Made by a program: the position numbers and the translations under genes
Notes under the pieces: model-generated
Told to the model about the DNA's origin: nothing
Databases searched by the model: none
What the model saw: only the letters and a program-made list of their open reading frames with translations
Part shown: positions 9,821 to 20,103 of the stretch, in pieces
Layout of the letters: every line of letters starts with the position of its first letter
How positions within the stretch are numbered: the first letter of the stretch is position 1
Source: Labrys sp. KNU-23
GTDB lineage: Bacteria; Pseudomonadota; Alphaproteobacteria; Rhizobiales; Labraceae
DNA length: 64,000 bases
NCBI RefSeq assembly: GCF_008330945.1
Contig: NZ_CP043489.1
Location: forward strand, 310,001 to 374,000
Reading direction: 5' to 3'

Positions 9821-10897
9821 CTAGGGAGCGGATCCCTCATCCGTTCCTTGCCCCGATCGAACCCGCGAATTCTTGACCAGCCTCTTGAGCAGGGCCAGTT
9901 CGCGGGCATACTCCCCCAGCGGTTGTGCGGGCGTACCGCCCATGCGCGCGCCCGGCGGGACATCGTCCTTGACGTTGGCAGCGCCGGCGATCTGGGCGCC
10001 CATGCCGATGCGGATATGCCCAACCGTAGCGGAGGCGCCCCCCATCACCACGAAATCCTCCAGAACGGTCGAGCCGGAGATCCCGACCTTGGCCACCAGC
10101 ACGCAATGCCGGCCGACCATGACGTTGTGGGCAATCTGCACCTGATTATCGATCTTGGTGCCTTCACCGATGATAGTATCCCGATTGGCCCCGCGGTCGA
10201 TGGTGGTGCAGGCGCCGATCTCGACATCATCCTGCACCACAACGCGGCCGACCTGCGGCACTTTGAGATGGCCGCGCGGGCCCATCGAAAAGCCGAAGCC
10301 GTCCTGGCCAAGACAAGCGCCGGCATGGATGATGACGCGATTGCCGATCAGAGAGTGCTGGATCACCGCATTGGGGCTGATCGAGCAGTCCCGCCCGATT
10401 CGGACATCCGGACCGATCACGGCGTTGGCGCCGACGATGGTCCCAGCCCCGATCTCCGCCCGCGGCCCGATGACGGCGCCGGGATCGACCGTCACGCCGA
10501 TTTCGAGCCTCGCCTCGGGATGCACGACGGCACCCGGCGAAATGCCCTTGGCCCCGAAGAAGGATTGCGGGCGCGCCGCAGCCGGGAACAGCGCCATGCC
10601 GATCTGGGCGAAGGCGCGATAGGGCTCACGCGACACCAGCAAGGGCGCATTCTTCGGAGCGCGATCGATGAATTTGGGAGAGATCAGGATGACCGCAGCC
10701 TTGGACGTTTCCAGCATCGGCAGATAATGCGGATTCTCAAGGAAGCTCAGATCGCCTTCCCCAGCCTGATCGAGCGGCGCCACGCGTTCCACCGTCAGGT
10801 CCAGCGACAAACCGGCCGCAGGTTCAGCGCCGGTCAGCTCGACGATATCGGCAACGGTGAGGCGGTTGCGCGCGTGAAAGAATACCGGATCCGTCAT
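9821..10897 (-). CDS. lpxD: UDP-3-O-(3-hydroxyacyl)glucosamine N-acyltransferase
   Basis: 358 residues from the ATG at 10897 ([11 protein letters not shown]); a GTG three codons upstream is possible. It adds the second hydroxyacyl chain in lipid A synthesis. There is an N-terminal uridine-binding domain (~100 residues), then a long left-handed beta-helix of hexapeptide repeats ([20 protein letters not shown] and on), the catalytic His in QIAHNVMVG, and a C-terminal helix that binds ACP. It sits between bamA and fabZ as in other Rhizobiales. The gap to fabZ is 161 bases and holds the TAGAGCAAA palindrome. Confidence 0.95.
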   Translation of the reverse strand: MTDPVFFHARNRLTVADIVELTGAEPAAGLSLDLTVERVAPLDQAGEGDLSFLENPHYLPMLETSKAAVILISPKFIDRAPKNAPLLVSREPYRAFAQIGMALFPAAARPQSFFGAKGISPGAVVHPEARLEIGVTVDPGAVIGPRAEIGAGTIVGANAVIGPDVRIGRDCSISPNAVIQHSLIGNRVIIHAGACLGQDGFGFSMGPRGHLKVPQVGRVVVQDDVEIGACTTIDRGANRDTIIGEGTKIDNQVQIAHNVMVGRHCVLVAKVGISGSTVLEDFVVMGGASATVGHIRIGMGAQIAGAANVKDDVPPGARMGGTPAQPLGEYARELALLKRLVKNSRVRSGQGTDEGSAP

Positions 10898-11110
10898 CAA
10901 GTCCACGCTACGGTCAGCCCCTCCAAATCCGGCTTCGAGTGGCTGCTCCGAAACCGGTGATCTTTTCCATCATGAATAGACCAGTCCCTTTGCAAAAGCG
11001 TTACCGGTCCGGACATTCATTCGCCAGCCCATACACGATGAAGGGCACGCGATGCAAAACACCGAATATTTCCGTTCATTGCGGCGCCCGAGGGATACCG
11101 CTTTGAGAAC

Positions 11111-11144
11111 AAAAAACCGGCCGGCCCCGAGGGACCGGCCGGCG
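11111..11144 (-). terminator. intrinsic terminator downstream of bamA
   Basis: Read leftward, an 8-bp CCGGCCGG/CCGGCCGG stem around a TCCCTCGGGG loop is followed by TTTTTTG. It lies 20 bases after the bamA stop, so lpxD-fabZ-lpxA-lpxI-lpxB is likely transcribed at least partly from a promoter in 10907-11110. Confidence 0.9.
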
Positions 11145-11163
11145 TAGCCATCAGGTCAGACCA

Positions 11164-13368
11164 TCAATAGTTGACGATCGTTCCGAAGCGGAAAGCCTGC
11201 GTGTCGTCATGCTTGTCCTTGGTCAGGACGTAGGCATAGTCGAAGCGCAACGGGCCGAGCGGCGAAGCCCACAGCAGACTGGCACCGACCGAAGAGCGGA
11301 TCTTGTGGCTGTCGACGAGATCGAACTCCCCAGGATGCTGGATGGCGAAATTCTTGCCGCCATAGCCATAGAGAGTACCGGCGTCTGCAAATACCGCGCC
11401 GCGCAGACCAACCTCACGCGGCAGGCCGAAGATCGGGAATTGCAGTTCCACCGTGCCGCCGAAATAAGTCGTGCCGCCCAGACCGTTGCCCTTGGCACCG
11501 CCAGCAATATCACGCGCACCAATACCACCCGGCGCGAAGCCACGCACCAGATCGGGGCCCGGGCTGAACTGGTCGACGATCGCCAGATTATCCTTGCCAC
11601 CGAAACCGTGCATATATCCGCCCTGGCCGCGAACCATCACGGTGAGGTCGTCGGTCAGAGAATAATAATAGCGGCCGTCAATAGACTGCTTGATGTACTT
11701 GGCGTCGCCACCCAGCCCAGCAACGTCCTGCTTGAACTGGACATAGATACCCGAACTCGGCTGCTTGAGGTCGTCGAGCGTGTTGTAGGTCAGCGTGTAA
11801 CCCAGCATGGAGACAAGACGCCTGTGACCCTGCAACTCCTTGATCGCCCACGATGCTTCGCCATTGTCGAAGTCGCCGTCGGTGTAGCGCTTATCCGGGA
11901 TCGTCACCTTCTCCGAATAGATCGTATAGTTGACACCGACCGTGAAGTTCTCGGTGATCGGGAAGGCAGCCCGCAGCGTACCGCCGGTGGTCTGATCCTT
12001 GTAGTAGCTGTAGTCGCTGTCATCCGTGGTCTTCGAGAACAGGTCGAAGCCGGCGGCGATACGCTGCCCCAGGAAATAGGGCTCGGTGAAGGACAGGCTG
12101 TAACCTTGCGTACGCTGGCCGTACTGCACCGAGGCCTTCACATACTGGCCGCGACCGAGGAAGTTGCGCTCGGTGAGCGAAACCTCGCCGAGGAAGCCGT
12201 CCGAAGTGGAGTAGCCGCCGCCCAGCGAGAACTCACCGGTGGACTGGTCTTCGACCTCGACATTGACGATCACGCGATCGGGTTCCGAACCCGGCTCGTT
12301 GGTGACGCGGATGTTCTTGAAGTAGCCGAGATTGCGCAGGCGACGGGTCGCCCGTTCGATCAGCGCCTTGTTGTAGGGGTCGCCTTCACCAAGATCGAAC
12401 TCGCGACGGATCACATAATCGCGCGTGCGGGTGTTGCCGCGGATGTTGATGCGCTCAATATAGACCTTCGCGCCCTCTTCCACGACATAGTTGACGCTGA
12501 TGATGTTGCCGCCAGCGTCGCGAACGGCACGCGGGCGGACCTGCGCGAAGGGGTGGCCGGAACCGGCCAGCTTGATCGTCATGTCCTCGACGGTCTTGTC
12601 CACGTCCTCGCCGCGATAGGTCCAGTTGTTCCAGGACTGGATATCGCCATCGAGGTCGGCGGGGTTGACGTCGGAAATGGTCGATTCAACCTGCGAGGGG
12701 CCGAATTTGTAATACTGGCCCTCGTCGACCGTAACGGTCAGGACGTAGGCGTCCTGCTTCTCGTTCAGCGACGGCACAATCGAGACGACACGGAAATCGG
12801 GATAGCCATGGTTCACGTAGAACTGGCGCAGGCGTTCTTCGTCGCCGGCAAGGCGATCCGGATCATAGGTGTCCGTAGTACGCAACCAGCCGAGATAGCC
12901 GCTCTCGATCGTGGCCATCTGGCGCTTCAGGCGCCAGGCGGAGAAATTATTGTTGCCGACGAAGTTGATCGAGTCGATGCCGACCTTCGAGCCTTCAGCC
13001 ACGGTGAAGACGAGGTCGACGCGATTGTTCGGCAGCTGGACTTCGCGGTAGGTAATCTGCACCGTCGAACGGCCGGTCCGATTGTAGGCCTCACGCATGC
13101 GATCGATATCGGCATTGAGGGTGGCCTGGTTCACCGCGCTGCCAGGCTTGGTCTCCATGATGGAAGACAGCTGGTCTGCGGTGACTTTCTTGTTCTTCTC
13201 GAACACGATGCGGTTGACGATCGGCGCCGAGCGCGACGCGACTTGCTTCCTCGGAGCGGCTTCAGCCGTGCCCACCAAAGGAGATGCCACGAACGCCCCG
13301 AACAACGACGGAACCGCGACAGCCGCGAGGGCAACGCCCAGCTTCAACTTGTACATTGCTGTTGCCAT
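11164..13368 (-). CDS. bamA: outer membrane protein assembly factor BamA (Omp85)
   Basis: 734 residues. A signal peptide (ending near ...TAEAAPRK), five POTRA repeats over roughly residues 45-400 and a C-terminal 16-strand barrel form the core of the machine that inserts outer membrane proteins. The L6-loop motif VRGF is present (LVRGFAPGGIG). The last residues FRFGTIVNY end in an aromatic, as expected of an outer membrane barrel. Start taken at the ATG 13368 (MATAMYK); the ATG four codons later is equally possible. Its terminator follows at 11111-11144. Confidence 0.96.
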   Translation of the reverse strand: MATAMYKLKLGVALAAVAVPSLFGAFVASPLVGTAEAAPRKQVASRSAPIVNRIVFEKNKKVTADQLSSIMETKPGSAVNQATLNADIDRMREAYNRTGRSTVQITYREVQLPNNRVDLVFTVAEGSKVGIDSINFVGNNNFSAWRLKRQMATIESGYLGWLRTTDTYDPDRLAGDEERLRQFYVNHGYPDFRVVSIVPSLNEKQDAYVLTVTVDEGQYYKFGPSQVESTISDVNPADLDGDIQSWNNWTYRGEDVDKTVEDMTIKLAGSGHPFAQVRPRAVRDAGGNIISVNYVVEEGAKVYIERINIRGNTRTRDYVIRREFDLGEGDPYNKALIERATRRLRNLGYFKNIRVTNEPGSEPDRVIVNVEVEDQSTGEFSLGGGYSTSDGFLGEVSLTERNFLGRGQYVKASVQYGQRTQGYSLSFTEPYFLGQRIAAGFDLFSKTTDDSDYSYYKDQTTGGTLRAAFPITENFTVGVNYTIYSEKVTIPDKRYTDGDFDNGEASWAIKELQGHRRLVSMLGYTLTYNTLDDLKQPSSGIYVQFKQDVAGLGGDAKYIKQSIDGRYYYSLTDDLTVMVRGQGGYMHGFGGKDNLAIVDQFSPGPDLVRGFAPGGIGARDIAGGAKGNGLGGTTYFGGTVELQFPIFGLPREVGLRGAVFADAGTLYGYGGKNFAIQHPGEFDLVDSHKIRSSVGASLLWASPLGPLRFDYAYVLTKDKHDDTQAFRFGTIVNY

Positions 13369-13541
13369 CGGGTCTAAATCCCACTCTTTTTACCAAACCA
13401 AGTCGAGTTCAATGCCAAACCTCGCCAGCCCGCATTGCTCTCATTGGAAATGCTTCTACAGGGTTTCCGGACGCATGCAAACCGACCCCCGGCCGCCATC
13501 CGTCCTTTTTTGGGAGACCGTTGCGAATCCGCCACGCCCCT

Positions 13542-14666
13542 TCAGCCGCCCGATAATTGCTGTGACAGATCATGGCCCAACACCAAAACGGTGATTGTAA
13601 TTATCAACATGAGCCCGATGCCGAAGGACAGCTCCTGCGCACGGGCTCCCACCGGCCTGCCCCGGATCGCCTCGATGGCGTAGAAGACCAGATGTCCGCC
13701 ATCTAGAACCGGAATTGGCAACAGATTGATGAAGCCGACCGAAATCGACAGGCCCGCCGTCAGTAGGATCAGACCGGCGAGCCCGATGGTTTCCGTGATC
13801 GTTTTGGATACCACCGCAATGCCGACTATGCCGGTCACCTGTTTGGGATCACCACGTCCAGCAAAGAGATCGTAGATAAATTTCGCTGATGCACCAATAC
13901 CTTGTACAGTTTCTTTGGTGCCTTGCCACAGCGCTGAAACAGGGTCGAGACGCGACATGCCGCCAGGCCCGATACCGATGATGGCTCGCGAAACGGTCTT
14001 GCCATCCGGCGTGGAGAGCGTGCGCATTTCAGGCGTGACGCTGACGTCGAAACTCTCCTGTCCACGTTCGATGGTGAGGTTCACGGGCCGTCCGGGCTCA
14101 GCCGAAATCAGTTCCGGAAGCTGATCGAACAAGGTGACCTTGGTGCCATTGACCTCGACGATCCTGTCGCCCTTGCGCAGGCCCGCCTTGGCCGCCGGCC
14201 CATCAGCCTTTATCGGCCCGATAATAGCGTCAGAATTCGGGTAACCATAAATCGAGAATGCAGCTGCGAAGACGAAAGCAGCCAGGATGAAATTGGCCAA
14301 TGGACCAGCCGCCACGATGGCGATGCGCTGCCAGACCGATTTGTGGAACAGGCTGACCGCGCGTTCCTCCGGAGTCATCAGCTGGTTGCGCTCTTCATCG
14401 GGCATAGAAGCGGCATTGGCATCGCCGAAAAACCGCACATAGCCGCCGAGAGGGATTGCGGCGATACGCCAATGGGTGCCGTGCCGATCGTCATAGCCGA
14501 ACAATTCCGGCCCGAAGCCGATCGAGAAGGTCACGACTTTCACGCCGCACCAGCGCCCGACAAGGAAATGCCCGAGCTCGTGAAAGAAGATCAGGATGGA
14601 AATGATCACGATGAACGGCACGAAGCCGAGAGCACCGAGACCGAAACTATCCAGAAGACCCATCAT
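13542..14666 (-). CDS. rseP: RIP metalloprotease RseP (site-2 protease)
   Basis: 374-residue intramembrane zinc protease that cleaves membrane-bound anti-sigma factors. The zinc site HELGH is at residues 29-33 in the first span, and the second metal-ligand motif is in LLPIPVLDGGH near the C-terminus. A PDZ domain lies between (AAKAGLRKGDRIVEVNGTKV). It lies between cdsA and bamA, the usual envelope cluster; dxr, which some alphaproteobacteria carry here, is not in this gap. Confidence 0.95.
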   Translation of the reverse strand: MMGLLDSFGLGALGFVPFIVIISILIFFHELGHFLVGRWCGVKVVTFSIGFGPELFGYDDRHGTHWRIAAIPLGGYVRFFGDANAASMPDEERNQLMTPEERAVSLFHKSVWQRIAIVAAGPLANFILAAFVFAAAFSIYGYPNSDAIIGPIKADGPAAKAGLRKGDRIVEVNGTKVTLFDQLPELISAEPGRPVNLTIERGQESFDVSVTPEMRTLSTPDGKTVSRAIIGIGPGGMSRLDPVSALWQGTKETVQGIGASAKFIYDLFAGRGDPKQVTGIVGIAVVSKTITETIGLAGLILLTAGLSISVGFINLLPIPVLDGGHLVFYAIEAIRGRPVGARAQELSFGIGLMLIITITVLVLGHDLSQQLSGG

Positions 14667-14744
14667 CCATTCCTCTCACGCGCCGGAAGCCACGCCAGAG
14701 CCACTCTTGGGCCTGGCCGGGCAACCCTGCTTGGCCTTTCGGCA

Positions 14745-15569
14745 CTACCACACAATGAAGCCCTGGGCCGGATGTAGGCCGGCATGCGCAAGCCCGATCA
14801 GCAGGGCGGCCAGCGCCGCCGCCAGAAAGCCGTCGAGCCTGTCCATGACGCCGCCATGACCCGGGATCAGATGGCTTGCATCCTTGGCATCAAAGCGACG
14901 CTTCAAGGCGGATTCAAGGAGATCCCCACCTTGAGAGATCGCTGCCAGTACCGCGCCGATAGGAACCAGAACGATGGAGCCGCCGACAAGGCCGGCAGCC
15001 ACGGCAGCGAACAGCGTACCGCCGATGAAACCCGACCAGGTCTTCTTCGGACTAACCTTCGGCCAAAGCTTGGGACCACCCAGGGTCCGGCCGGTGAAAT
15101 AAGCCAGCACATCCGAGCCCCAGACAATGGCGAACAACACGAAAATGGCACGCATGCCATAGGGTTCGTCGAGCCTCAACAGGGTAACCGGCAAGACCAC
15201 GCAGGCTGCGTAGGGTATGGCCGCGGCGGCCAGCAACGGCTGCGACGCGCCTCGTCCCCGAGCCAGGCCGCCCATCACCGCCGCACCTCCGACGACTATG
15301 AGCAGGGCGGCTCCCCCCTGCCCGCTCTGGGCGAGCAGGGTGGACACGGCGAGCAGGCCGATACCGAGCGCGACGATCAACCAATCGCGCCGGCCGGCGC
15401 TGATCAGGAACAGCCATTCGCACAGGACCGCGGCGGCGGCGAGAAACCAGAACAGCACGAAAAGAGGGCCACCCCACCAAGCCGTGGCCAGCGCCAGCCC
15501 CGACATCACCAAGGCGGAGGCAATGCGGATGGAAAGATCGGACCAGTTGGCCTTGGATATGCCGGCCAT
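14745..15569 (-). CDS. cdsA: phosphatidate cytidylyltransferase (CDP-diglyceride synthase)
   Basis: 274 residues with about seven membrane spans; makes CDP-diacylglycerol for all phospholipids. The CdsA signature is complete in the C-terminal part: SPKKTWSGFIGG, then SQGGDLLESALKRRFDAKD and PGHGGVMDRLDG, containing the metal-binding acidic residues. The ATG at 15569 has the conserved N-terminus with an arginine-rich pre-helix. It is cotranscribed with uppS, 110 bases upstream, and with rseP, 78 bases downstream. Confidence 0.95.
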   Translation of the reverse strand: MAGISKANWSDLSIRIASALVMSGLALATAWWGGPLFVLFWFLAAAAVLCEWLFLISAGRRDWLIVALGIGLLAVSTLLAQSGQGGAALLIVVGGAAVMGGLARGRGASQPLLAAAAIPYAACVVLPVTLLRLDEPYGMRAIFVLFAIVWGSDVLAYFTGRTLGGPKLWPKVSPKKTWSGFIGGTLFAAVAAGLVGGSIVLVPIGAVLAAISQGGDLLESALKRRFDAKDASHLIPGHGGVMDRLDGFLAAALAALLIGLAHAGLHPAQGFIVW

Positions 15570-15679
15570 GTCAGAGACCGCGGACGGATGATGCCGCCTC
15601 CCGCGGCTGGCCAGCCGCCATCCCCCGACGCAGAACTGCTCTCACATCATCCCCCAACAGGCACGCCGACGACACCGCC

Positions 15680-16450
15680 CTAGCCGGAATTGGCTTGACG
15701 GGGAGGATCGGTCTCGCCGAGCCCCCCGAACCGACGGTCGCGTGCACGATACTCGGCAAGCGCTGCTTCCAGGGCTCGCCGGTCGAAATCTGGCCAGAGC
15801 AACGGAATGAAAACGAACTCCGCATAGGCCGCCTGCCAGAGCAGGAAATTGGAGAGCCTTTGCTCTCCCGAGGTTCGGATGACCAGGTCCGGATCCGGAA
15901 TATCATGCGTGTGCAGATTGGCGGCGATGGCTTCGGCCGTGATGTCGGCCGGCTTGAGCGCCCCCTCCGCGACCTTCTCAGCCAGGCGCCGGGCTGCCGC
16001 GACGATCTCCTGGCGAGCGCCATAGTTGAAGGCGACGACGAGGGTCAATCCAGTATTGGCGGCCGTGAGATTCTCGACCTCGATCAGGAGTTCGGCGAGT
16101 TCGGCGTCGAGCCCTTCACGCTCGCCAATGATGCGCACCCGGACATTGTTGGCATGCAGGTCAGCCAGATCGTTGCGCACGAAGCGCTTCACCAGCCCCA
16201 TCAAATAGTCGACCTCGGTCCGGGGTCTCGACCAATTCTCCGAAGAGAAGGAATAGAGCGTGAGGTAGCGGATGCCCAATTCCGCTGCGGCACGAACAGT
16301 CCGCCTGAGCGCCTCCACCCCTCGGCGATGCCCCTCGAAACGAGGCATCAGGCGCTTGGAAGCCCAGCGGCCATTGCCATCCATGATGATGGCAACATGA
16401 GTCGGCGGGGCCGCCACAGTTGCGTCGTCGATTTCGTCCCTGCCAAACAT
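15680..16450 (-). CDS. uppS: undecaprenyl diphosphate synthase (cis-prenyltransferase)
   Basis: 256 residues from ATG 16450, chosen because GAGG lies five bases upstream; a GTG start 12 codons earlier has no ribosome site. It builds the C55 carrier for peptidoglycan and surface polysaccharide. Catalytic Asp24 stands in the signature [13 protein letters not shown], and the C-terminal signature [19 protein letters not shown] is intact. Normal family length. Confidence 0.95.
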   Translation of the reverse strand: MFGRDEIDDATVAAPPTHVAIIMDGNGRWASKRLMPRFEGHRRGVEALRRTVRAAAELGIRYLTLYSFSSENWSRPRTEVDYLMGLVKRFVRNDLADLHANNVRVRIIGEREGLDAELAELLIEVENLTAANTGLTLVVAFNYGARQEIVAAARRLAEKVAEGALKPADITAEAIAANLHTHDIPDPDLVIRTSGEQRLSNFLLWQAAYAEFVFIPLLWPDFDRRALEAALAEYRARDRRFGGLGETDPPRQANSG

Positions 16451-16582
16451 TGGTGCCTCGAGCTTCTCCGCCGAACCGGCTGGCACGAATTCTATCGAAC
16501 GATCATCGGATAGACAGTGGATAATTGGTGTCGAATAGGGGGAGCAGAATAGTCCTTGCGGATAGTCTGCAACCCTCTTCCG

Positions 16583-17143
16583 TCACACCTGCATGATTTC
16601 CTTCTCCTTGGAGAGGAGGGTCTTGTCGATTTCGGCAATCATCGCATCGGTCGCCTTCTGCACCTGATCAGCCAGACGCTTTTCTTCGTCCTCACCAATC
16701 GTGCCGTCCTTTTCCGTCTTCTTCAGGATGTCCAAGCCGTCACGGCGGACATGCCGGACGGCGACGCGCGCTGCCTCGGTATATTTATGCGCGACCTTGA
16801 CCAGTTCCTTGCGGCGGTCCTGCGTCATCTCGGGAATGCGCAGCCGGATCACCTGCCCCTCGGTCTGCGGGTTGAGACCGAGATTGGAGTTCAAGATCGC
16901 CTTCTCGACGGCGCCGACCATGCCGCGGTCCCAGACCTGCACGCTGATCAGGCGCGGCTCGGGCACCGAAACGGTAGCGACCTGCGACAGCTGCATGCTG
17001 GCGCCATAGGCATCAACATGCACCGGTTCGAGCAGCGAGGAAGACGCCCGGCCGGTTCGCAGCCCCCCCAATTCATGTTTCAACGCATTGAGCGCGCCTT
17101 CCATGCGACGCTTGACCTCGGCGATATCGAATGACGCAGCCAT
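16583..17143 (-). CDS. frr: ribosome recycling factor
   Basis: 186 residues, exactly the family size. It splits the post-termination ribosome with EF-G. Conserved stretches include GLRTGRASSSLLEPVHVDAY, the RLRIPEMTQDRRKELVK hinge region and the C-terminal DKTLLSKEKEIMQV. It lies just downstream of pyrH in the usual order tsf-pyrH-frr. Confidence 0.97.
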   Translation of the reverse strand: MAASFDIAEVKRRMEGALNALKHELGGLRTGRASSSLLEPVHVDAYGASMQLSQVATVSVPEPRLISVQVWDRGMVGAVEKAILNSNLGLNPQTEGQVIRLRIPEMTQDRRKELVKVAHKYTEAARVAVRHVRRDGLDILKKTEKDGTIGEDEEKRLADQVQKATDAMIAEIDKTLLSKEKEIMQV

Positions 17144-17176
17144 GTTCCTGCCCTCGAATTTCTTTGATGGAAGTGG

Positions 17177-17893
17177 TCAGGGAGTGACCAGGGTGCAACG
17201 CCCCTCCCCGCGCAGCACGGCTGCCAGGGATCCGGGTTGTTGAATCGAAAAAACAATTATCGGCAAGCGCGCCTCACGGGCAAGTGCAAACGCCGCCGTA
17301 TCCATGATCTTGAGGTCTTTGCGGATGACCTCGTCATGGGTGATGTGATCATAGCGGGTGGCGGCGGGATCCTTCTTGGGATCAGCGGAATAGATGCCGT
17401 CGACCTGCGTGCCCTTCATCAGGACATTGCATTCCAGCTCCGCCGCGCGCAGCGCGCCGCCGGTATCGGTGGTAAAGAAGGGATTGCCGGTACCACCCGC
17501 CAGCAGCACGACACGGTCCTTGGCCAGATGCTCCATCGCCTGCTGGCGCGTATAGGTCTCGACCACCGATGGCATGGCGACGCCGGACATGGCGCGAGCG
17601 GATTGGCCCAGTGATGCGAGCTGGGCCTCGAGCGCGATGACGTTCATCACGGTGGCGAGCATGCCCATCGAGTCGGCAGCCGGTCGCGACAAGCCCATGC
17701 CGGCGATCTGCGAGCCGCGGAAAATATTGCCGCCGCCCACCACCACGGCGACTTCCACACCCAGCTTGACCGCTTCGATAACGTCCTCGGCGATGCGGCG
17801 CACCGTGGCCCGATCGATGCCGAAGGCCTCGCCTCCCATCAATGCCTCGCCGGAAAGCTTCACCAGGACGCGTTTATAGGGAAGTACCGCCAT
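17177..17893 (-). CDS. pyrH: uridylate kinase (UMP kinase)
   Basis: 238 residues; phosphorylates UMP to UDP, hexameric and GTP-activated in bacteria. Amino-acid-kinase fold motifs are visible: KRVLVKLSGEAL at the N-terminus, VVGGGNIFRG, and GTGNPFFTTDTGGALRAAEL. The start at 17893 matches the family N-terminus (MAVLPYKRVLVKL); the frame is open 25 codons further upstream through non-conserved sequence overlapping a strong hairpin. Confidence 0.96.
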   Translation of the reverse strand: MAVLPYKRVLVKLSGEALMGGEAFGIDRATVRRIAEDVIEAVKLGVEVAVVVGGGNIFRGSQIAGMGLSRPAADSMGMLATVMNVIALEAQLASLGQSARAMSGVAMPSVVETYTRQQAMEHLAKDRVVLLAGGTGNPFFTTDTGGALRAAELECNVLMKGTQVDGIYSADPKKDPAATRYDHITHDEVIRKDLKIMDTAAFALAREARLPIIVFSIQQPGSLAAVLRGEGRCTLVTP

Positions 17894-17922
17894 GATTGCT
17901 CTCCGATTCGCTGGCCACTTAT

Positions 17923-17951
17923 ACAACAGGCGGCCCATGGCCGCCTGTTGT
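17923..17951. repeat. 13-bp perfect hairpin between tsf and pyrH
   Basis: ACAACAGGCGGCC at 17923-17935 pairs perfectly with GGCCGCCTGTTGT at 17939-17951 around a three-base loop. There is no U-tract in the leftward direction, so partial termination, RNA processing or mRNA protection between tsf and pyrH is more likely than full termination. Confidence 0.7.
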
Positions 17952-18010
17952 CGATCTCCGTCATCCACATGGCCGAAATACGGCCAGCGGCAACTCCTGG
18001 AACAGGAGGC

Positions 18011-18940
18011 TTAGGCGGCGTGGCCGGCCTGAGCGGCAACTTCGGCTGCGAAGTCGTTTTCCTGCTTCTCGATGCCCTCGCCCAGAGCATAGCGGATGAA
18101 GCCAGCCACCTTGATCGGGCCGCCGGCAGCGCCTTCGCTCTCTTTGATGGCCTGACCGACCGACTTGGAGGGATCGAAGATGAAGGGCTGCTCCAGCAGG
18201 GTCACTTCCTTGAAATAGGTCTTGATGCCGCTCTCGACGATCTTGGCGATCGCAGCTTCCGGCTTGCCCTGCTCGCGGTACTTTTCGGCAAGAATGGTCT
18301 TCTCACGCTCGACGATGGCGGCATCGACGCCGGCTGCTTCGACAGCGACCGGGTTCGAGGACGCGACATGCATGGCGATCTGACGGCCGAGCTCGGCGAG
18401 CTTTTCAGCATTGCCGGCGGATTCGAGCGCGACGATCACGCCGATACGGCCCTTGTTGGCGACAACCGGGTTGTGGATATAGGTCGCCAGGGCGCCCTGC
18501 TCGACCGAGACGATCTTGGCGCGGCGCAACGACATGTTCTCGCCGATCTTGGCGACCGTGGCGGAGATCTTCTCCTCGACCGTGCCGCCGCCCGGGAAGG
18601 CAGCCGCCTTCAGGGCCTCGACGTCCTCGCCGGTCTTCAGTGCCACTTCGGCGATGCCGCCGACCAGATCCTGGAACTCAGGGTTGCGGGCCACGAAGTC
18701 CGTTTCGGAATTGACTTCCACGGCGACGCCCCGGTTGCCTTCGACCAGCAGGGCAACGAGTCCTTCGGCAGCGACACGACCAGCCTTCTTGGCGGCCTTC
18801 GAAAGGCCCTTCTTGCGCAGCCAGTCAACGGCGGCTTCCAGATCGCCGGCGGTCTCGGTGAGCGCTGCCTTGCAATCCATCATGCCCGCGCCGGTCTGTT
18901 CGCGCAGCTCTTTCACCATGGCGGCGGTAATGTTCGACAT
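18011..18940 (-). CDS. tsf: elongation factor Ts
   Basis: 309 residues; the guanine nucleotide exchange factor for EF-Tu. The N-terminal UBA-like domain ([20 protein letters not shown]) and the core motif SETDFVARN, which contacts EF-Tu, are both conserved. Length is normal for alphaproteobacteria. It follows rpsB by about 150 bases, with a hairpin between (19062-19082). Confidence 0.97.
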   Translation of the reverse strand: MSNITAAMVKELREQTGAGMMDCKAALTETAGDLEAAVDWLRKKGLSKAAKKAGRVAAEGLVALLVEGNRGVAVEVNSETDFVARNPEFQDLVGGIAEVALKTGEDVEALKAAAFPGGGTVEEKISATVAKIGENMSLRRAKIVSVEQGALATYIHNPVVANKGRIGVIVALESAGNAEKLAELGRQIAMHVASSNPVAVEAAGVDAAIVEREKTILAEKYREQGKPEAAIAKIVESGIKTYFKEVTLLEQPFIFDPSKSVGQAIKESEGAAGGPIKVAGFIRYALGEGIEKQENDFAAEVAAQAGHAA

Positions 18941-19061
18941 TGCAGGATACCTCTTTGGGAAACCGGAACAGGTCCGGTGATGGGAAGCGGCCCGGCGCTT
19001 ACCACTCCAACATCACAATTGGAAGGCGAGCAACCGGGCCGTGTTCAGGGATAGATAGGGA

Positions 19062-19082
19062 GGCTGCAACGAAATTGCAGCC
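19062..19082 (-). terminator. hairpin between rpsB and tsf (attenuator or processing site)
   Basis: GGCTGCAA and TTGCAGCC form a perfect 8-bp stem with a CGAAA loop, starting about 11 bases behind the rpsB stop. No U-tract follows, so this may lower read-through into tsf rather than end transcription. Confidence 0.4.
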
Positions 19083-19092
19083 TTAGATCGTG

Positions 19093-20103
19093 TCAGGCGC
19101 CGGCAACCAGATTGCGGGCCAGTTCCACCCAGCCGTCGCGATCGATACGACCGTTGAGCTTCAGCTCGGCATCAACCTTGGCGACATCCGCCGGGGTCAT
19201 GGCGGCAACCTGCCAATAGTGCCACAGACCACCCTCGTTGAGCTTCTTCTCGAGCTGCGGGCCGACGCCGGTCAGCTTGGTCAGGTCGTCGGGCGCGCCG
19301 CGCGGAGCGGACAGCAGCTCGAAAAGCTCGCCCGAAGCGACTTCCTCAGCAACCGGCAGGTCCTCGACCAGCGGTGCTTCTTCTGCACCGATGTCGAGAC
19401 CCATGTCGCCATGGGCGCGCGAGATACCGTCGAGAGCGGCGCGGGCGACGAGATCGCAATAGAGCGACAGGGCGCGGCCGGCGTCGTCATTGGCCGGAAT
19501 CGGGAAGGTGATGCCATCCGGATCGGAATTCGAATCGAGGACGGCGGCCACCGGGATGTTGAGGCGGCGGGCTTCCTTGATCGCGATGTCTTCCTTGTTG
19601 GTATCGATGATGAAGATCAGGTCGGGAGTACCGCCCATGTCCTTGATACCGCCGAGGGCGCGCTCGAGCTTGTCGCGCTCGCGGGTGAGATCGAGGCGCT
19701 CCTTCTTGGTGTAGCCCTGCTGGGCACCACCGGAGAGCAGTTCGTCGAGCTTGCGCAGACGCTGGATCGAGTTGGAAATGGTCTTCCAGTTGGTCAGCGT
19801 GCCGCCGAGCCAACGCGAATTGACATAATACTGGGCCGAACGGCGGGCCGCATCGGCAACCGCGTCCTGGGCCTGGCGCTTGGTGCCGACGAACAGCACG
19901 CGGCCGCCACGGGCAACCGTGTCCGACACCGCCTGCAGAGCGCGATGGAATGCCGGAACCGTCTGGGCGAGGTCGATGATGTGGATGCCATTGCGCACAC
20001 CGAAGAGATAAGGCCCCATCTTGGGGTTCCAGCGGTGCGACTGATGGCCGAAATGGGCTCCAGCTTCGAGCAGCTGGCGCATGGAGAAATCTGGCAGTGC
20101 CAT
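19093..20103 (-). CDS. rpsB: 30S ribosomal protein S2 with C-terminal helix-hairpin-helix-like extension
   Basis: 336 residues, about 80-90 longer than typical S2 (~240-255). The body is a normal S2 ([20 protein letters not shown], then [29 protein letters not shown]). After about residue 255 an acidic linker leads to a small domain reading [20 protein letters not shown], the glycine-containing turn of a helix-hairpin-helix of the kind found on several alphaproteobacterial ribosomal proteins. The start at 20103 is the conserved S2 N-terminus; 55 more codons are open upstream but they overlap the promoter. It heads the rpsB-tsf operon. Confidence 0.96.
   Translation of the reverse strand: MALPDFSMRQLLEAGAHFGHQSHRWNPKMGPYLFGVRNGIHIIDLAQTVPAFHRALQAVSDTVARGGRVLFVGTKRQAQDAVADAARRSAQYYVNSRWLGGTLTNWKTISNSIQRLRKLDELLSGGAQQGYTKKERLDLTRERDKLERALGGIKDMGGTPDLIFIIDTNKEDIAIKEARRLNIPVAAVLDSNSDPDGITFPIPANDDAGRALSLYCDLVARAALDGISRAHGDMGLDIGAEEAPLVEDLPVAEEVASGELFELLSAPRGAPDDLTKLTGVGPQLEKKLNEGGLWHYWQVAAMTPADVAKVDAELKLNGRIDRDGWVELARNLVAGA

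Noticed and set aside
13097..13594. Rightward frame of 165 codons near the bamA start
   Set aside because: Mostly antisense to bamA, no ribosome site; composition of a shadow frame.
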